The notes beneath the pieces were generated by a model. That model worked only from the letters and a program-made list of their open reading frames with translations, had not been told where the DNA came from and did no database searches. Made by a program: the position numbers and the translations under genes. Shown here in pieces: positions 60,627 through 64,000 of a DNA stretch of 64,000 nt. The stretch spans positions 310,001-374,000 of the forward strand of contig JABMLP010000022.1 in NCBI GenBank assembly GCA_013176395.1. Reading direction: 5' to 3'. The DNA is from Venturia oleaginea (taxonomy: Eukaryota; Ascomycota; Dothideomycetes; Venturiales; Venturiaceae). Position 1 is the stretch's first letter. The number at the start of each line of letters is the position of its first letter.

Positions 60627-61210
60627 TTGCCTCCGTCTGGACCCTCGTGGAGTGATGGAAAAGGCTCATTTTACACCATTTCCGAAGCCCCTTACCCACC
60701 ACCTCAATATGGACCACTCCAAGTCAAGAGCCCTGTCCAGATGGTGTATGACGCTGGTGGGTTGTCAGTAGTCTGGGCTATCGGGGACGCCTTCTGCAAA
60801 GTCAAAGTCCTAGACCCATGCAACGCGAGAACACGTTACGTTCAACTACCTCCATGCAAAAGGCCCTCTCAGTTTTGCAATTCCGGACGTTCACTACCAC
60901 GCAGAGTACGACGGTCGATACTGCCTTATCATGAGCAGATTGGCCGGTGAGACGCTTGGTGCAGCGTGGCCAAACATGGACGAGGCAACGAAGCAACACT
61001 ACGTTTCTCGAGCCGTGGAAATCTGCAAAGAACTGGCGATATGACAGGCTAACAGTATCTCCGGTGTTGACGGCAAGCACTTATCAGATCAATATCTTAC
61101 ACGACTCGGGATGCCCGAGGATTGCAGTCCTCAAAACCTCCTGAACAACTGCAAGGCCTTGGAAATGGATTCCTCCGCGTTTATATTCTATCACTGCGAC
61201 TGTTACCGTG
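60627..61210 (+). pseudogene. APH-type kinase of the fungal expanded family, degenerate
   Basis: Plus-strand relic of an aminoglycoside-phosphotransferase-like kinase common in ascomycetes. The blocks QMVYDAGGLSVVWAIGDAFCKVK, then (after a +1 shift near 60820) REHVTFNYLHAKGPLSFAIP, DVHYHAEYDGRYCLIMSRL and ICKELA, and (after TGA at 61042-61044) GVDGKHLSDQYLTRLGMP and FIFYHCD are in family order. After HCD the frame is lost, so the metal-binding DWE block is missing. The TGA stands where relatives usually have Trp (ELA.WQ). It is head-to-head with the FunK1 relic. Confidence 0.8.
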
Positions 61211-61301
61211 TGCGGACCTGTCCAGTCGTCCACTTTTCCATCCTTCTTCGTCTCCCATGATTTTAGCTGGATTACCCATTGTTGACAGGTTGTAGGCTTA
61301 C

Positions 61302-61455
61302 TTTGGTACGAAATATCTTTTTTAAGCCTTGATTATCCTCTGCTTCATCATCGCTGATCTTGACCGTGGTCGTCACACCTGTGCTCATACCGGTCTGAAC
61401 AGAAAGTATTGACGCTTCCAGAGTGTGGATCTGGGTTGTAACATCGATCGACGTT
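61302..61455 (-). pseudogene. Possible fragment of an ascomycete regulatory/STAND-type protein
   Basis: On the minus strand the frame reads HTLEASILSVQTGMSTG then VKISDDEAEDNQGLKKIF and stops at a GTAAGC donor-like site (61301-61296). The block resembles a helical region seen next to fungal N-terminal domains of STAND-type proteins. No start, no following exon and no wider similarity can be seen, so this may be coincidence. Confidence 0.2.
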
Positions 61456-61726
61456 TATGGCTAGGCGTTTGTTTGAGTCGATTTAAGTAAGGGGCACGCT
61501 TCGTACGCTGGGAATTCCTATCGTATCTACACAAGTTGTAAGCAAGTGGTCAGATATGTGGGAATGGCAAAGGTTTTGGCGGCATACCCAACTGATGCGA
61601 GCAAATTTGGCTATAATTTCTTTCCTGAGAAGCAGATGCCAGAACTATTATATAATAACTCGTGAAAGAATATGATTGTAGTTGTCTACGTCGTGTTGTG
61701 GTCGTGTCTGTTGTGTTATGGTCGCA

Positions 61727-61866
61727 GCCCGACGAATGATCGGGCGGGGGCGAAGCCCCTCGGTTCGCATTTGGTGGGGCAGAAAACTCGCGACGAGTTT
61801 ACCCACACTACGTCCACGGTGGAATTCTGAATAATTATGTGTCCGTTACCATTTGGTCGCTCGACC
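61727..61866. repeat. Cluster of four short perfect hairpins
   Basis: Stems: GCCCGA/TCGGGC (61727-61745, 7-nt loop); GGGGC-GAA-GCCCC (61747-61759); AAACTCG-CGA-CGAGTTT (61784-61800); GGTCG-CT-CGACC (61855-61866). CCAC-G-GTGG also lies at 61814-61822. Tight GNA-type loops and close spacing recall structured ends of transposons such as Helitrons, but no transposase or matching partner end is seen. Confidence 0.8.
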
Positions 61867-62343
61867 GCTATAAGCTGGAAGTTGATGCGACCGCAAAATG
61901 CAGCACAAGATACTCCCCCTTTGGTGTGTCAACTAGATGCCGTTTCTGCGTATTGCCGGTATTCAACCGCTGAAAACTCAAAATTGCTTATCAGGTAATG
62001 TATTTAAGCATAACTTTCCTACCGATGTCAATTATTATCAACAATTACTTACAGATAAGGCATGACAATCCTTGGGGTGGACAGGTGATGATGTTGCACA
62101 TAAAATGGACCTCGACCATGGAAAGGATCGTATGCGAAGTCCATTTGCCTGCTGTTCGCCCTTGAACTCGAACATGCACGAGCTCGCTTGCGAAGTCTGC
62201 CTGCCTGCAGTTGAGGATCCACACAAGGCTGAGGTTGGAGATTTTACATCCTCTCGTGCATCAATTGTCACCCCGCGAAACTGAAAACATCCAATTATAT
62301 GTGCATCAGCAGTGCCATTATGATAGCTTCACTCCGGCATCTT

Positions 62344-62405
62344 GGGAGTACCCGGCTCCCAGTTGTAAAATAAAATCTGTGAAAAATGCGAGCAAGGCTC
62401 GCATT
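62344..62405. repeat. Two short perfect hairpins
   Basis: GGGAG/CTCCC at 62344-62360 (7-nt loop), and AATGCGAGC-AAG-GCTCGCATT at 62385-62405 (9-bp stem, 3-nt loop). Confidence 0.85.
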
Positions 62406-62650
62406 ACCCGTTTCTTCAATAATCAGAGTCGAGTGATAAGATATACTGGGAAGGGTGCATGTCGACATCCGCAGCATGGCTTGAGCTCGTCAGGTGGTGG
62501 GTATAAAGCTGGAGTCAGTTGCTGTTAAGATATAACCATCACACCTCATTTGATATAGCTCCGCCGTAAGTGATAACCAGTAAAGCCCTTATTACAGAAA
62601 ATATATTCACTTTTACACAGGGACTACCTCCAATTTGAAAGCCGTCCACT

Positions 62651-63046
62651 ATGTCAAGCAGCCAGCAGAGCACTTCCGATTCACGCTCTCTGAACACTAA
62701 CGGTACCGAAGCTCCCCAGAATGACCCAGACGACTCATTTTCCCAGCTCGCAACTCGCGAAGAAATAGCAGAAATGGGACTTGATAAACTGTCACAATCT
62801 GCAGAGCCTCAAGCGGGTGGTGAAAACACGAATTCGAACACTCTCCCTACACTTATCAAAGGTCCATTAATTATGCAATACTACGACGAAGCAGTCGAGA
62901 AGAATAGCAGTTCTAAAGGGGCAGTCGAGAGTAGCAATGATCAATCTAAGGACACTCCAAATAGCTCCTTAGGTTCTAAGGAATCCAGTTCGACTCCAGC
63001 AAGCAGTCTTTTGAGGCCGGGTAGTTTTAACCCAAAAAACTTGTGA
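62651..63046 (+). CDS. Small serine-rich hypothetical protein
   Basis: A 131-residue open frame starting at an ATG preceded by an A/T-rich stretch. The product is hydrophilic, Ser/Asn/Thr-rich and probably disordered, with a short helix-like block EEIAEMGLDKLSQ and a possible strand TLIKGPLIMQYYDEAV. No family is recognised. A downstream Ser-rich tail ends SFNPKNL. It may be real (clear frame, coherent composition) or a relic in the decaying region. Confidence 0.45.
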   Translation: MSSSQQSTSDSRSLNTNGTEAPQNDPDDSFSQLATREEIAEMGLDKLSQSAEPQAGGENTNSNTLPTLIKGPLIMQYYDEAVEKNSSSKGAVESSNDQSKDTPNSSLGSKESSSTPASSLLRPGSFNPKNL

Positions 63047-64000
63047 TGTCTCTCAAGCCTCGACGGATGTCCTCGATATGTTTCTGTGATCAATTTAGAA
63101 GCTTACCTCGCTAGGCGTATCTACAGAACGTGATGCAGATATCGTGGTCATATAGAACAATGCTGTCCATATCCCGAATCAGAGTACCGCACGTTTGAGA
63201 TCCGCCATACAACGATAGCATTTCCAACCATTGGCAGCCATACATTCTCAGTAACAATCGTGTAGATTGGTTTACTCTAGACCATCCTTTTGCTCAAAAC
63301 CGGGTCTTGCCATACAGCTATCTTTAGGCAGCAGGTCATTCACCCATCCTTTCCACAAGGCTCAACCAATACTTCGGAAACTTGGCGACCCAGGTTTCCC
63401 GTGTACTATGCCATTGATGGTACTGCGTGCATCATATTATTTTCTAAGAATCCTGAGATTTATAGCCACAAGATTTTCCATCTCTTGACCATTTGTGAAC
63501 TTCATTTCAGCATCCGGTTTTGCTCAGAACATTCTGATATCTTTCTATCCATTCGTCCTCTCTTCCAAAGTGCCCACATATAGAAAGAAAGGCGGATTTA
63601 CTCTACATTTGTTGCTTAAGCCGCGAATGGCCGTTATCCTACCGAAGACTGACCTAGCACAGCCAATTAGTTTGGCTCGCAGGAAAGCTTCGCTGCGTGC
63701 TACACGTCGAATTACACGATCATCGAGCAAAATGTGTGAATGGACTTGCCAGACATATGCATCTTGTCAACGTAATCCCAAACATCATATCCGCCACCAC
63801 ATCAACCATTGTTCGACCGTCGCTCAAAACAACAACCAGCCATGCACTCCAGCAAGTGGGCATCAGAGGGATCTCCCATTGACCCTTGATGCTTAGGATG
63901 CGGACATCGCTGGAGACTGTCCTTTTTGTGTGGGAAGCACGCCAGCCAACTCGTCTGGTTGATTGATACGTTTGTCTGTCCCCCAACCTGTAGCTCGGGA
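63047..64000. other. Window end, nothing recognised
   Basis: About 950 bases of short overlapping frames on both strands with no recognisable motif. A gene continuing beyond the window cannot be excluded. Confidence 0.4.

Larger units (their letters stand above)
61456..62650. other. Intergenic region with clustered hairpins
   Basis: No gene is recognised. Two clusters of perfect short inverted repeats are listed separately (61727-61866 and 62344-62405). Confidence 0.5.

Noticed and set aside
61080..61300. Minus-strand open frame opposite the APH-type relic
   Set aside because: The plus strand at the same place carries unmistakable APH-family blocks, so this is a shadow.
1..64000. CRISPR arrays, prophage or bacterial operon structure
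   Set aside because: None seen; spliced genes and fungal families show a eukaryotic nuclear sequence.

Overview
This window looks like nuclear DNA of a filamentous ascomycete (Pezizomycotina). Coding regions are interrupted by short introns (mostly 46-120 nt) with GT...AG ends and CTAAC-like branch sites. Genes lie on both strands about every 2 kb, and the recognised products are fungal: an ENA-type sodium pump, the MADS factor MCM1, PEX3, ATG101, an Hsp12-like protein, a Zn2Cys6 factor and a FunK1 kinase. The class cannot be fixed from sequence alone. Splice junctions were placed by hand from reading frame, splice consensus and family knowledge.

Layout. 1-10 kb: ENA-type P-type ATPase (+), a partial PARP-like protein (-) divergent from the mitochondrial magnesium channel MRS2 (+), a doubtful small gene (-) and a tetraspanin (-). 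10-24 kb: MCM1 with a repeat-rich upstream region, a proline-rich hypothetical gene (-), PEX3 (-) divergent from ATG101 (+), and a pyroglutamyl-peptidase homologue lacking its usual histidine. 24-36 kb: acireductone dioxygenase (-), a secreted phytase/esterase-like protein, a pair of diverged repeats, an APH-type kinase, ELP3 (-) divergent from succinyl-CoA ligase alpha LSC1 (+), and the AP-2 mu subunit. 36-48 kb: proline dehydrogenase, then a secreted bicovalent-FAD oxidase, an MFS sugar-type transporter, an SDR and a Zn2Cys6 regulator, which together resemble a small catabolic cluster. 48.3-53.6 kb is gene-poor. 53.6-57.8 kb: Hsp12-like protein, WBP11-type splicing protein and an unknown acidic protein. 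From 57.8 kb to the end the DNA looks like decaying accessory sequence: a broken FunK1 kinase, a broken APH-type kinase, clustered short hairpins and one small serine-rich ORF.

How the genes relate. Most of the window is housekeeping: ion transport, mitochondria (MRS2, LSC1, PUT1), peroxisome and autophagy (PEX3/ATG101), endocytosis (AP-2 mu), and tRNA modification (ELP3). The most striking observation is an in-frame TAG in the otherwise well-conserved ELP3 reading frame, exactly where the family has Trp (TGG). Trp-to-stop changes also occur in both kinase pseudogenes. A base-calling error, a true nonsense allele, RIP-like mutation, or UAG-to-UGG A-to-I mRNA editing (known in ascomycetes) could explain the ELP3 case, and cDNA would decide.
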